A DNA stretch of 64,000 nucleotides from Streptomyces sp. DG1A-41 (GTDB lineage: Bacteria > Actinomycetota > Actinomycetes > Streptomycetales > Streptomycetaceae), in contig NZ_CP146350.1 of the NCBI RefSeq assembly GCF_037055355.1, forward strand, positions 3,433,001 through 3,497,000, given 5' to 3'. Made by a program: the position numbers and the translations under genes. Under the pieces are notes generated by a model. That model searched no databases. It was not told the DNA's origin and was given only the letters and a program-made list of their open reading frames with translations. This document shows positions 9,024 through 18,116 of this stretch, piece by piece; position 1 is the stretch's first letter, and the number at the start of each line of letters is the position of its first letter.

Positions 9024-11332
9024 CAGGACCGTTCCGTGACCACCGCGGCCTGCGGGCGGATCGGCAGCCGGTTCACGGGGCGGCCCGTGGCGGCCCGTAC
9101 GGCGGACGCGATGGCCGCCGGGGACGTCACCACCGGCACCGCGCTGACCGCCTTCGCCCCGAAGGGGGCGACCACGTCCCGCTCCTCGACCAGCCTGACG
9201 ATGCGGACGTCGGGCGCGTCGAGGGCCGTCGGGAGGGCGTAGCCGGTCAGGTCCGGGTGGCGGATCAGGCCGCGGGGGGTGCGCAGGTTCTCGGTCAGCG
9301 CGATGCCCAGGCCCTGGGTCACGCCCGCCTCGATCCGGGCGGCCAGCTGGGTGGGGTTCAGAACCCGCCCCACGTCCTGGGCGACGGCCAGTTCCACGAC
9401 CCGTACGGAACCGAGCTCGATGTCGACGTCCACCACCGCGCGGATCGCGCAGAAGGCCATGCCGACGAAGGCGTCGCCCTGGCCGGCCTCGTTCAGCGGC
9501 TCGGTCGGATGCGGGCGGCACTGGGCGGTGGCCCACAGTTCCTTGCCGTCCAGCGCCTCGGTGACGGTCGTCGAGAGGACTCCGTCGTACGACGTGATCT
9601 TGCCGTCGGTGATCTGGAGCAGCTCCGTGGACATGCCGAACTTGTGGGCGAGCGGCTGGAGGAGCTGCGTGCGGACCATCTTGGCCGCACGCTCCACCGC
9701 GCCGCCCGACACCCAGGTGTGCCGGCCGCGGCAGCCCGCGCCCGCCGGGGGCTGGTCGGTGTCGACCGGCGCCACGTGCACCTCGTCTATGCCGAGCGTC
9801 TCCTGCACGATCTGCCGGGCCAGGGTCGTGAAGCCCTGGCCGGTCTCGACGGCCGCGCACAGCACCGTCGCCACACCGTCGTGGACCTTCACGGTCGCCG
9901 TGGAGACCTCGTCCGCGCCCTCCGCGCCGAGCATGTGCACCATGCCCACGCCGTAGCCCACGCCCCTGCGCACCGCGCCCGGTTCGCCCGCGCCCTCGGG
10001 GCCGCCGGGCAGCAGCCACTCCTCCTCGGGCGTGTCCTTGGGCAGCGGCGGGAGCGGGAAGTCCCGGACCGCCTGGAGCAGTTCGGCGACCGGGGCCGGG
10101 CAGGTCACCGTCTGGCCGGTCGGGAGCACGTCGCCCGTCGCCATGGCGTTGCGCAGCCGCACCTCGGCCGGGTCGAAACCGAGCTTCTTGGCGATCTTGT
10201 CCATCTGTGCCTCGTAGGCGGCACAGACCTGCATGGCGCCTTCGCCGCGTACGTGGCCGGACGGGGGGTTGTTGGTGCGTACGGCCCAGCCCTCGATGAA
10301 GGCGTTCGGGACGACGTACGGGCCGCAGGCGAACGCGACGGCGGCGGCCAGGGCGTCGGCGGAGGTGTCTGCGTAGGCGCCCGCGTCGAGCAGGATCTGC
10401 GCCTCCACCTTCACGAGTCTGCCCTCGGCGTCGGCGTGGTGGCGGTAGCGCAGCAGGGTGGGGTGTCGGTGGACGTGCCCCAGGAAGGACTCCTCGCGTG
10501 TGGCCGCGAGTTTCACCGGGCAGCCGGTCCGCAGCGCCAGCAGGCCGAGCGGGAGCTGGAAGCCCTGGTCCTCGCGGTCGGCCGTGGCGCCGGGGACACC
10601 GGTGACGACGACCTTGACCCGCTCGGGTTCCAGAGCGAAGGCGGCGGCGGCCGTGTCGCGGTCGGTGTGCGGGTCGGTGGAGGCGACGTACAGCTCCACG
10701 CCGCCGTCCGGGCGCGGCACGGCCAGGCCCGCCTCGGCGCCGATGGGCGCGGGGTCCTGGCGGCCGATGCGGTACAGGCCCTCGACGACGATCTCGCCGG
10801 CCGCCTCCGGGTCGCCGTGGCGCAGCGGGATGTGCCGGATCAGGTTGCCGTCGGGGTGCAACGGCTCCGCCTCGAAGGCCTGCTCCGGGTCGGTCACCGG
10901 GTCGAGCACCTCGTACTCGACGATGACGGCGGCGGCGGCCATCCGCGCGGTGTCCGGGTGGTCGGCCGCGACGGCGGCGATGGGCTCGCCGTGGTGGCGT
11001 ACGACCTCGGAGGCGAAAACCGGGCGGTCGGCCTTGCCGCGGCCGTGCAACGGGCTGCCGGGGACGTCCTCATGGGTGACGACGGCGCGTACGCCGGGCA
11101 TCTCGCGCGCGTGGGAGGTGTCGATGGAGACGATGCGCGCGTGCGGGTGCGGTGAGCGCAGCACGGCCGCCCACAGCAGGCCCTCGGCCCACAGGTCGGC
11201 GGCGTACGGGAAGGTGCCCTCCGTCTTGGCGCGGGCGTCGGCGGCCGGGAGGGCGGCGCCCAGGCCGTGCGGCAGCGGTTCGGCGGCGGGGGCGGCCTCC
11301 GCGGCCTGCGCGGTGGCTGCTTCGTTGCTCAC
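9023..11332 (-). CDS. Xanthine dehydrogenase-family molybdopterin-binding subunit, atypical active site
   Basis: A 769-residue large subunit of a molybdenum hydroxylase. The a/b hammerhead domain (about 25-145) includes HHGEPIAAVAADHPDTARMA. Mo-binding domains follow (TGCPVKLAATREESF at about 269-283; VRTNNPPSGHVRGEGAMQ at about 351-368; VETGQGFTTLARQI). The usual GGxFG loop before TGxPVK is replaced by GVPGATADREDQGFQ. The C-terminal GxGE motif, with the catalytic Glu, reads GAKAVSAVP with Ala731 in its place. The enzyme may be divergent or use another substrate. The GTG start overlaps the Fe-S gene stop (GTGA). Confidence 0.85.
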   Translation of the reverse strand: MSNEAATAQAAEAAPAAEPLPHGLGAALPAADARAKTEGTFPYAADLWAEGLLWAAVLRSPHPHARIVSIDTSHAREMPGVRAVVTHEDVPGSPLHGRGKADRPVFASEVVRHHGEPIAAVAADHPDTARMAAAAVIVEYEVLDPVTDPEQAFEAEPLHPDGNLIRHIPLRHGDPEAAGEIVVEGLYRIGRQDPAPIGAEAGLAVPRPDGGVELYVASTDPHTDRDTAAAAFALEPERVKVVVTGVPGATADREDQGFQLPLGLLALRTGCPVKLAATREESFLGHVHRHPTLLRYRHHADAEGRLVKVEAQILLDAGAYADTSADALAAAVAFACGPYVVPNAFIEGWAVRTNNPPSGHVRGEGAMQVCAAYEAQMDKIAKKLGFDPAEVRLRNAMATGDVLPTGQTVTCPAPVAELLQAVRDFPLPPLPKDTPEEEWLLPGGPEGAGEPGAVRRGVGYGVGMVHMLGAEGADEVSTATVKVHDGVATVLCAAVETGQGFTTLARQIVQETLGIDEVHVAPVDTDQPPAGAGCRGRHTWVSGGAVERAAKMVRTQLLQPLAHKFGMSTELLQITDGKITSYDGVLSTTVTEALDGKELWATAQCRPHPTEPLNEAGQGDAFVGMAFCAIRAVVDVDIELGSVRVVELAVAQDVGRVLNPTQLAARIEAGVTQGLGIALTENLRTPRGLIRHPDLTGYALPTALDAPDVRIVRLVEERDVVAPFGAKAVSAVPVVTSPAAIASAVRAATGRPVNRLPIRPQAAVVTERS

Positions 11333-14001
11333 GCGGGGCCTCCGTCCTGGCCGTGGGGCTGGTCATGCGGGTCTGGAGTGTGCGGTTCCGGGGGCGAGCC
11401 GAAAGCCGACGCGTTGACGCCGCCGGCGCCCTGGCCCGCCTGGTGCGGGATACGGGCCTCGTCGGTGTCGCCGTCGGCGGGCCCGGAGTGTGCCTCGCGT
11501 TCGGCGACGACCTCCTGCACGGCGTCCACCACGCCCCGGTAGCCGGAGCAGCGGCACAGGTTGCCGCACAGCGCCTGGCGGGTCTCCAGCTCGGTGGGCG
11601 CCGGGTTGCCCTCCAGGAGGTCGTGCACCGTCATCGCCATGCCGGGGACGCAGAAGCCGCACTGCACGGCGCCGCAGCGCGCGAGCGCCCGCTGCACGTC
11701 CGACGGCTGCCCGTCCTCGGCCAGGCCCTCGACGGTACGGACCTCGCTGCTGGCGGCGGTCACGGCCGGGACCAGGCAGGACGCGACGAGCCGCCCGTCG
11801 ACCTGGACGTTGCACGCGCCGCACTCGCCCTGCGAGCAGCCGTCCTTGGCCCCCGCGAGTCCGAGCCGCTCGCGCAGCACGTACAGCAGGGACTCGCCGA
11901 TCCACGCGTCGCCGACCGGGCGGTCGGTGCCGTTGACGCGCAGGACGTAGGAGGCGAGGGGGTGTTCCTCCTGCGGGGCCGTGGAGGGCGGCTCCTGGGA
12001 CGCCTCGCCCTGGGTGTCGGCCGAGTCGTGCGGAGCGGCGGACGGGTCCTGCGGTGCCGGGTCGTCCGGGGTCTCGCCGTCGGCGGCCTCCGGGTCCGCC
12101 TCGGCCGGGAGGGGCCCGGCGAGCGGCTCGGCGGGGGCGTCGGCGCCCTCGGCGGCCTCTGGGGCGTCCTCGGCGGCCTCATCGGGGCCGGGAGCGTCCT
12201 GTGAGGCTTCCTGGAGGGTCGGCGAGGGCGCGGCGGCTTCCTCGTGCGCCTCGGGCACGGGCTCACCGGAGGCCTCGCCCGGGGCCTCGGGGTACGGCTG
12301 GGGGGACGCCGGTTGTTCGGGGGCGTGCGCGGCGGGCCCGGGGTGCTCCGGTGCGTCATCGGCGGCAGCGGGGTGCTCGGTCGGGTCGCCGACGTGGCCC
12401 GACCGCTCCGGCGCGTGTCCCGGTACACCGGACGGCTCCGGGACGTGGCCGGGTGCGCCCGACGGCTCCGGACCGGGGGAGCCGGAGGGCTCCGGGCCGT
12501 GGTGGTCCGTGAAGGTGTGCGGCTCCGGGTGGTGGTCGGTGAAGGCGGACTGATCCGAACCGTGGTCCGTGAAGGAGGACGGATCCGACCCGTGGCCGGG
12601 TACGCCGTGCGACTCCGTCCCGTGGCCGGGCACGCCCTGCGACTCGGGTACGCCGTGTGGATCCGAGCCGTGGCCGGTGAAGGCGGACGACTCCGAGCCG
12701 TGGTCCGTGAAGGGGGACGACTCCGAGCCGTGGTCCGTGAAGGGGGACGACTCCGAGCCGTGGTCCGTGAAGGGGGACGGATCCGAACCGTGGCCGGGCA
12801 CGCCCTGCGACTCCGACCCGTGGTCGGCGAAAGCCGACGGCTCCGGACGGTGGTCCGTATATGCAGGTGACTCCGAGCCGTGGTCCGTGAAGCCGTGTGG
12901 ATCCGACCCGTGGTCGGCGAAAGCCGGCTGCTCCGGCGCATGGCCGGCACCGTCGGACGGCTGAGGTGCGTGACCGGCGCCGGGCATCTCCGCCCCATGA
13001 CCGCCGAACCCGGACGACTCCGCCCCATGACCGGTGAAGCCGGACGGCTCCGGCGCCTGCGCGGCACCCTCCGGCTGCTGCGGCACGTGACCGGTGCCGT
13101 CGGCCGCTCCCGGGGCGTGGCCGGCCGCCGGGTCGGCCTCCTGCGGCAGAGGCCCGGCAGGCGGCTGCCCCGGGGCGTGGGCGCTCCGGGCGGCCGGATC
13201 CGGTGCGTACCCGGAGGCCGGCCCGGCAGCCCCCGGCTGCCCGTGTCCGTGTCCGCCGTCCTGCTCGTGCCCGTGCGGATAGCCCGGCCCGGCCTGCTCC
13301 TGTCCCGCCGTGTCCTGCTGCCCCCAGGGCAGGCCCGCCGCCTGTGTCGCCCACGGCGCGGGCGCACCGCCCGGCAGCGTGGCCGGTGGGGTGCCGCCCC
13401 ACTGCTCGACCAGCGAGGACGTGGTGAACTCGCCCGACTCGTCCGGAAGATCACCCCCGGCGACGGGGATGGACCACTGCCCGGTCACGTCATGGCCGGG
13501 CGCGGACTCCGCCGCCGTGGCCTCCTCGAAGTGCCACTGCCCCGTGGCTCCCGGGTTGTACGTGAAGCGGTCGTTCCCGCCGCCGTGCCGCGCCGCCCCG
13601 GAGCCGTACGGCGTGCCGGATCCGTACGGCGCCTCGGAGCCGTACGACCGCTCCCCCGTGTCGTGCCCCGGCTGCTGGTGGCCGCCGTGCTCGTGGCCCT
13701 GCTGGTGTGCCGCGTGCGGGTCGTGCCACTGGGCGCCGTCGACGGGCGCGCCGGGCACCGGCCACGCCGCCGGGGCCCCCGGGTCGGTTCCGCCGGTCGT
13801 GGCGGTGTCGACCGTTATCTGCGGCGGTACGTAGCCGTGGCCGGGCGCGGCGAGGGGACTGTCGGCGGCCAGCAGGGCGTCGACGCCCCCTTCGGGGAGT
13901 TGGACGAAGGCGGTGGCGCCGTCGTCGTACTCGCCCTGGGGCAGCGGGTCCCAGCGACTCCCACCCCGGGGCGTGCCCTCTCCGTGCTGGTCGTCGGTCA
14001 C
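11329..14001 (-). CDS. [2Fe-2S] subunit of a xanthine dehydrogenase-like enzyme with a giant repeat-rich N-terminus
   Basis: An 890-residue protein whose last 208 residues form a normal XdhC/CoxS-type Fe-S subunit. The plant-type cluster Cys are near 722, 727, 730 and 742 (CSQGECGAC). The second cluster uses CGFC near 781-784 and CRC near 816-818. Residues 1-682 are low complexity. They start VTDDQHGEGTPRGGS, then are rich in Gly, His and Gln, then carry 25 or so imperfect ten-residue repeats around FTDHGSESSP, then become Pro/Glu-rich. The GTG at 14001 has a GGAGGG site and overlaps the FAD gene stop (GTGA). Ordinary relatives are about 160-200 residues long. Confidence 0.85.
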   Translation of the reverse strand: MTDDQHGEGTPRGGSRWDPLPQGEYDDGATAFVQLPEGGVDALLAADSPLAAPGHGYVPPQITVDTATTGGTDPGAPAAWPVPGAPVDGAQWHDPHAAHQQGHEHGGHQQPGHDTGERSYGSEAPYGSGTPYGSGAARHGGGNDRFTYNPGATGQWHFEEATAAESAPGHDVTGQWSIPVAGGDLPDESGEFTTSSLVEQWGGTPPATLPGGAPAPWATQAAGLPWGQQDTAGQEQAGPGYPHGHEQDGGHGHGQPGAAGPASGYAPDPAARSAHAPGQPPAGPLPQEADPAAGHAPGAADGTGHVPQQPEGAAQAPEPSGFTGHGAESSGFGGHGAEMPGAGHAPQPSDGAGHAPEQPAFADHGSDPHGFTDHGSESPAYTDHRPEPSAFADHGSESQGVPGHGSDPSPFTDHGSESSPFTDHGSESSPFTDHGSESSAFTGHGSDPHGVPESQGVPGHGTESHGVPGHGSDPSSFTDHGSDQSAFTDHHPEPHTFTDHHGPEPSGSPGPEPSGAPGHVPEPSGVPGHAPERSGHVGDPTEHPAAADDAPEHPGPAAHAPEQPASPQPYPEAPGEASGEPVPEAHEEAAAPSPTLQEASQDAPGPDEAAEDAPEAAEGADAPAEPLAGPLPAEADPEAADGETPDDPAPQDPSAAPHDSADTQGEASQEPPSTAPQEEHPLASYVLRVNGTDRPVGDAWIGESLLYVLRERLGLAGAKDGCSQGECGACNVQVDGRLVASCLVPAVTAASSEVRTVEGLAEDGQPSDVQRALARCGAVQCGFCVPGMAMTVHDLLEGNPAPTELETRQALCGNLCRCSGYRGVVDAVQEVVAEREAHSGPADGDTDEARIPHQAGQGAGGVNASAFGSPPEPHTPDPHDQPHGQDGGPA
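12420..13060 (-). repeat. 30-bp-based tandem repeat array in the Fe-S subunit gene
   Basis: Imperfect tandem 30-bp units encode ten-residue repeats of the form x-x-F-T-D-H-G-S-E/D-S/P. The stretch near 12,690-12,780 holds three nearly identical consecutive units. Variants (FADHGSD, VPGHGSE, YTDHRPE) lie on both sides. The array is in frame throughout, showing that protein sequence is maintained despite expansion. Confidence 0.9.
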
Positions 14002-14891
14002 GACAGCGCCCTCCCCAGTGCTCGTCGGGCCAGCGCGGCGACGGTGCGCCGCAGGTGCAGTACGGCGGGCGGAAGCTTTTGTACGGAGCCGTCCTCGGCC
14101 GGGGCCGCGTCGGGGATGCAGGCCGCCGCGACGTACTCCCCGAAAGCGCTCAGGGCCTCCGGTACGAGCGCGCGGTTGTTGTCCCAGTCGATGAGCCGGC
14201 CCACCCACTGCTCGGCCTCCAGGGGGCGCAGGGGCATCGGCGCAATGGCACCCACCGCACAGCGCACACCCCGGCGTGCGGGGTCCAGGACCAGGGCCAC
14301 GGATGCCACCGCGCGCCCCGGACCGGTACGGCCGGTCGCCTTCAGGAAGACCTGCGGGGCGTGCAGCAGCGGCACGCGCACGTAGCCGATGAGTTCGCCG
14401 GCGCGCAGCATCTCCATCCCGGCCAGCAGGTGCGACACCGGGATCTCCCGGCGGGCTCCGCCCGGGCCCGCGACGATCAGGGTCGCCTCCAGGGCGGCGA
14501 GCACCGGCAGCGCGTCCCCGGTGGGGGCGGCCGAGGCGATGTTGCCGCCCAGGGTGCCGGCGTTGCGGATGTGCGGCGGGCCCGCGGCGCGCGCGGCGGC
14601 GGCGAGCGCCGGGATCAGGGCCGCGAAGTCGGGGCGGCCCATGCGCGCGTGCGTGAGGCCCGCGCCGAGCAGCGCGTGACCGTCCTGGTACTGCCAGCCG
14701 CGGATCTCGCTGATCCGGTTGAGTCCCACCAGCGCGGCGGGCCTGAGCTGCCCGGAGTTGACGGCGGCCATCAGGTCGGTGCCGCCCGCGACGGGCACGG
14801 CGGCGGGCACGGCGGTGAGTGCCGCGACGGCCTCGTCCAGCGTCGTGGGCAGCGTGACGGCCTGCGCCGCCTGCGGTGCGTGCGTGGTCAA
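13998..14891 (-). CDS. FAD-binding subunit of a xanthine dehydrogenase-like enzyme
   Basis: A 297-residue CoxM/XdhB-type flavoprotein, first gene of the molybdo-flavoenzyme operon. VAGGTDLMAAVNSG (about residues 30-45) is the FAD pyrophosphate-binding loop and RNAGTLGGNIASAAPTGD is the second flavin motif. The C-terminal CO dehydrogenase flavoprotein domain follows. The start is taken as the TTG at 14891 (MTTHAPQAAQ), 9-10 bases after a GGGAAGGGG sequence. The stop overlaps the GTG of the Fe-S gene. It passes electrons from the Fe-S clusters to NAD or another acceptor. Confidence 0.85.
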   Translation of the reverse strand: MTTHAPQAAQAVTLPTTLDEAVAALTAVPAAVPVAGGTDLMAAVNSGQLRPAALVGLNRISEIRGWQYQDGHALLGAGLTHARMGRPDFAALIPALAAAARAAGPPHIRNAGTLGGNIASAAPTGDALPVLAALEATLIVAGPGGARREIPVSHLLAGMEMLRAGELIGYVRVPLLHAPQVFLKATGRTGPGRAVASVALVLDPARRGVRCAVGAIAPMPLRPLEAEQWVGRLIDWDNNRALVPEALSAFGEYVAAACIPDAAPAEDGSVQKLPPAVLHLRRTVAALARRALGRALS

Positions 14892-15151
14892 ACCGGCTGC
14901 CCCTTCCCGCTGCCCCACCTGGTCCCACCTGTGCTGCCGTACGGTACGTGCTGACAGGGCGGACGTGGCAACTCTGGCACATCTTGGCGAGAGCCGAAGA
15001 CACGGGTCCACTAGAAGGTATTCGCCCACCTCACCGGGGAGATGGTCCGTTTTCGCACGGGTTCGCCAGTGCGTGCCGATTGGCACTTTCGGTGACCCTT
15101 GTGCCCATTTTCTGTGGCCTGTTCGAGCTGTTCGGTCGCGACGGCCCGGGG

Positions 15152-16777
15152 CTACCGGCTGGGCGGCGGGCCGTCCTTCGGGCGGCCCAGTACTCCGGGG
15201 CGCCGCTGCCAGGGCAGCGGGCCGGCGGGTGGCCGGTAGGCGACGCCGAGGGCGTCGAGTCGCCGGTAGTGGGCGGTCATACGGCGCTCGAAGCCTGCGA
15301 AGTCCCGTTCCGCCGGGGCGGGCAGGGCGCTCCAGGCGGCCTCGGCGAAGGCCGCGAGCCGGGGGAACACCTGGTAGTCCACGCGCGCGTGGTCCTCCAG
15401 CACCTCGGTCCACACGTTGGCCTGGGTACCGAGCACGTGCCGGGCCTCCTCGGGCGTCAACTCCGGCGGGACGGGCTCGAACCGGTAGACGTCCTCCAGG
15501 GTGCGCACCCACCCGATCGGTACCGGCTCGTCGGGGCCCGGGGCCTGACGGTGGTCCAGATACACCTGCTGCTCGGGGCACATGACGACGTCGTGGCCGG
15601 CCCGCGCGGCGGCGACACCCCCGGCGTAACCGCGCCAGGAGGACACGGCCGCGCCCTTCGCCAGCCCGCCCTCCAGGATCTCGTCCCAGCCGATCAGCCG
15701 GCGCCCGCGCGCGGAGAGCCACGCGTCGAAGTGCCCGATGAACCAGGACTGGAGCTCGTCCTCGTCCGCGAGGCCGAGCTCTCTGATGCGCGCCTGGGCC
15801 GTCCCGGACCGCCGCCACTGGTCCTTGGGGCATTCGTCGCCGCCGACGTGGACGAACTCCGACGGGAACAGCTCCAGCACTTCCTCGAAGACGCCCTCGT
15901 AGAAGCGCAGGGTGTTGTCGGTGGGGGCGAGTACGTTCGGGTTGATTCCCCAGGTGTCCCAGACGGAGAGGGCAGTCGTGTCGATGACGTCGGTGTTGCC
16001 GAGTTCCGGGTACGCGGCGATGGCGGCCTGCGAGTGGCCGGGTACGTCGATTTCGGGGACGACGGTGATATGCCGCTCGGCGGCGTAGGCGACGATCTCC
16101 CGGATGTCGTCCTGGGTGTAGTAGCCGCCGTGCGGCTTCTCCTCCCACAGCGGCGAGGCCCGGTGGCCGGTTTTCGTCCGCGCCCGCCAGGAGCCGATCT
16201 CCGTCAGCCGTGGATGCCGCTCGATCTGGATGCGCCAGCCCTGGTCGTCCGTCAGATGCAAGTGGAAGACGTTGAGTTTGTGCGCCGCCATCAGATCGAG
16301 ATAGCGCAGTACGCCTTCCTTGGGCATGAAGTGCCGGGCGACGTCGAGCATGAGGCCGCGCCAGCGGAATCGGGGGGCGTCCTCGATCGTGAGGTACGGC
16401 ACGGCCCAGGCGCGGTCGCGGCTGAGCGGGGCCTTGCGGTACGCGTCAGGGCCGAGAAGCTGCCGCAGAGTCTGGGCGCCCCAGAAGACACCGGCCGCAC
16501 TGCCGCCCTCGATGAGGACGCCGTTCCAGTCGCTGACGAGGCGGTACTCCTCGGGGCCGAGCTCGGGGGCGAGCTGGAGCCCGATGCCGTCGCCGCCGGC
16601 GTCGTCGAGTTCCCGCCCCTCGCGCAACGGCAGGCCGGTGGCCTGCCGGAGGACGGTGCGCAGCCAGTGGCCGACGCCCTGCGTCCCGGTGCAGGTGTAG
16701 AGCCGGGAGTGCGCCGTCAGCCGCACCTCGCCGGTGGTGACGGCGACGCTGCGGGGCTTCGGAATCAGTTCGGTCAC
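15152..16777 (-). CDS. Cytoplasmic beta-N-acetylhexosaminidase (GH20)
   Basis: A 541-residue GH20 enzyme that removes terminal N-acetylglucosamine or N-acetylgalactosamine from oligosaccharides. An N-terminal GH20b domain (about 1-125) precedes the TIM barrel. FRWRGLMLDVARHFM, HLHLTDDQGWRIQI and VHVGGDECPKDQWR are classic, the last holding the catalytic Asp-Glu pair. No signal peptide is visible, which suggests it acts on imported chitin or cell-wall fragments. There is no transporter next to it. The ATG at 16777 is the only good start. Confidence 0.9.
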   Translation of the reverse strand: MTELIPKPRSVAVTTGEVRLTAHSRLYTCTGTQGVGHWLRTVLRQATGLPLREGRELDDAGGDGIGLQLAPELGPEEYRLVSDWNGVLIEGGSAAGVFWGAQTLRQLLGPDAYRKAPLSRDRAWAVPYLTIEDAPRFRWRGLMLDVARHFMPKEGVLRYLDLMAAHKLNVFHLHLTDDQGWRIQIERHPRLTEIGSWRARTKTGHRASPLWEEKPHGGYYTQDDIREIVAYAAERHITVVPEIDVPGHSQAAIAAYPELGNTDVIDTTALSVWDTWGINPNVLAPTDNTLRFYEGVFEEVLELFPSEFVHVGGDECPKDQWRRSGTAQARIRELGLADEDELQSWFIGHFDAWLSARGRRLIGWDEILEGGLAKGAAVSSWRGYAGGVAAARAGHDVVMCPEQQVYLDHRQAPGPDEPVPIGWVRTLEDVYRFEPVPPELTPEEARHVLGTQANVWTEVLEDHARVDYQVFPRLAAFAEAAWSALPAPAERDFAGFERRMTAHYRRLDALGVAYRPPAGPLPWQRRPGVLGRPKDGPPPSR

Positions 16778-16920
16778 GTCAGCCCTTCACCGCTCCGCCC
16801 GGTCCGGAGGCCAGCCACAGCAATCGCGCCCGGCTCACCCACGCCCACAAGAGGCCTCGCCCACTCTGCGCCCGGCAGACGCATCCCGCGCCCCCGCGCA
16901 GCACCGCACCCGGACAGCAC

Positions 16921-16953
16921 AAAAGCCCCCAGGGCGCGCACAACGCACCCTGG
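16921..16953 (-). terminator. Intrinsic terminator of the DUF3039 gene
   Basis: On the minus strand, CCAGGGTGCG pairs with CGCGCCCTGG (one mismatch) around a short loop and is followed by GGGCTTTTG. It lies 28 bp after the DUF3039 stop. Confidence 0.6.
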
Positions 16954-16981
16954 AAGCCTTACGCCGCGCGGACCGGGCCTT

Positions 16982-17263
16982 CTACTTGTCGCCCTTGCCC
17001 TTGTCGTCGTCGCCGGAGCCCATGGACTCGTAGATCTCCTTGCACATGGGGCACACCGGGTACTTCTTCGGGTCGCGGCCCGGCACCCAGACCTTGCCGC
17101 ACAGCGCCACGACGGGGGTGCCGTCGAGGGCGCTCGCCATGATCTTGTCCTTCTGGACGTAGTGGGCGAAGCGCTCGTGGTCACCGTCACCGTGGGAGGT
17201 CTGCGGCGTCGGCTCTACGAGGGTCCCCGTACCAGTCCCGCGCTCGGGCTCGAGAGTGCTCAT
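16982..17263 (-). CDS. DUF3039 family zinc-ribbon-like protein
   Basis: A 93-residue actinobacterial protein of the DUF3039 family. The N-terminal third is polar. The conserved core is HYVQKDKIMASALDGTPVVALCGKVW, and VCPMCKEIYE supplies a CxxC that with the earlier Cys probably binds zinc. The tail is Asp/Lys-rich. The ATG at 17263 fits the family N-terminus, although the frame is open further upstream. The function is not known. The YqgE/AlgH remnant lies 29 bp upstream on the same strand. Confidence 0.8.
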   Translation of the reverse strand: MSTLEPERGTGTGTLVEPTPQTSHGDGDHERFAHYVQKDKIMASALDGTPVVALCGKVWVPGRDPKKYPVCPMCKEIYESMGSGDDDKGKGDK

Positions 17264-17292
17264 AGGCCCAAGGGTACTGAAGGTCACAGACA

Positions 17293-17873
17293 TCAGTTGA
17301 GTGAAGGGTCGTCCGGGTACGTCGCCACCATCGCCAGCTCGTTGCGCTGGCGGCGCAGCACCTCGCGCCAGAGTCCCTCCGGGGACGGCGAGGAGACGTC
17401 GCCGGGCTCCGACTCGACGACGTACCACGCGCCGTCCACCAGCTCGTCCTCCAGCTGGCCCGGGCCCCAGCCGGCGTATCCGGCGAAGATCCGCAGCGAG
17501 CCGAGGGCGGAGGCCAGCAGTTCCGGCGGGGCCTCCAGATCGACCAGACCGATCGCCCCGTGCACCCGGCGCCAGCCCAGCGGTGCGGCCTCCCCGGACG
17601 CTCCGCCGGGGACGACGGCGACCCCGAGGGCCGAGTCCAGCGACACCGGGCCGCCCTGGAAGACGACGCCGGGTTCGCCGGCGAGATCCCCCAGCCCTCC
17701 AGGATGTCGCCCACGTCCACCGGGGTGGGTCGGTTGAGGACGACACCGAGGGAGCCCTCCTCGTCGTGGTCGAGGAGCAGCACCACCGCGCGGTCGAAGT
17801 TCGGGTCCGCCAGGGCGGGCGTGGCCACGAGCAACCGCCCTGTGAGCGAGGACACCTCGGTCATGCCTGACAT
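17293..17873 (-). pseudogene. YqgE/AlgH family protein, broken by a single-base frameshift
   Basis: The first part reads MTEVSSLTGRLLVATPAL, then LGVVLNRPTPVDVGDILEGW, all typical of YqgE/AlgH. The rest (GDLAGEPGVVFQGGPV, then IFAGYAGWGPGQLEDEL) continues in another frame. The two join perfectly if one G is restored in the G5 run of GGCTGGGGGATCTC (C5 at 17,688-17,692 on the plus strand). The restored protein would be about 193 residues, the family length. Start may be 17,873 or 17,864. Either a sequencing error or a recent inactivation; both halves look undecayed. The family's role is unknown. Confidence 0.85.
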
Positions 17874-18116
17874 GATCCCGCATCTTGCCTCCGCATGGGG
17901 AGGCAATGCGGCGTCGGGAGTGAACGCAGCTCAGGGCGCACTGATGCGTCCCACGCACACGAGCGCGACCGTGACCCCACGTGCCCGGCACAGAACGGTT
18001 CGTGTTGTGACAGAGCTATGACGTGGCTGGGTCTGACTCAGGCTTACGGAAGGGGGGTGGAGGGCGATTACCCTTTCCCTCCTGGCCCCTGCCCGACTCC
18101 ACGGAACGCGAGATTC

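Noticed and set aside
12420..13060. Repeat array considered as a CRISPR
   Set aside because: Units are contiguous with no spacers and are in frame within a coding sequence.
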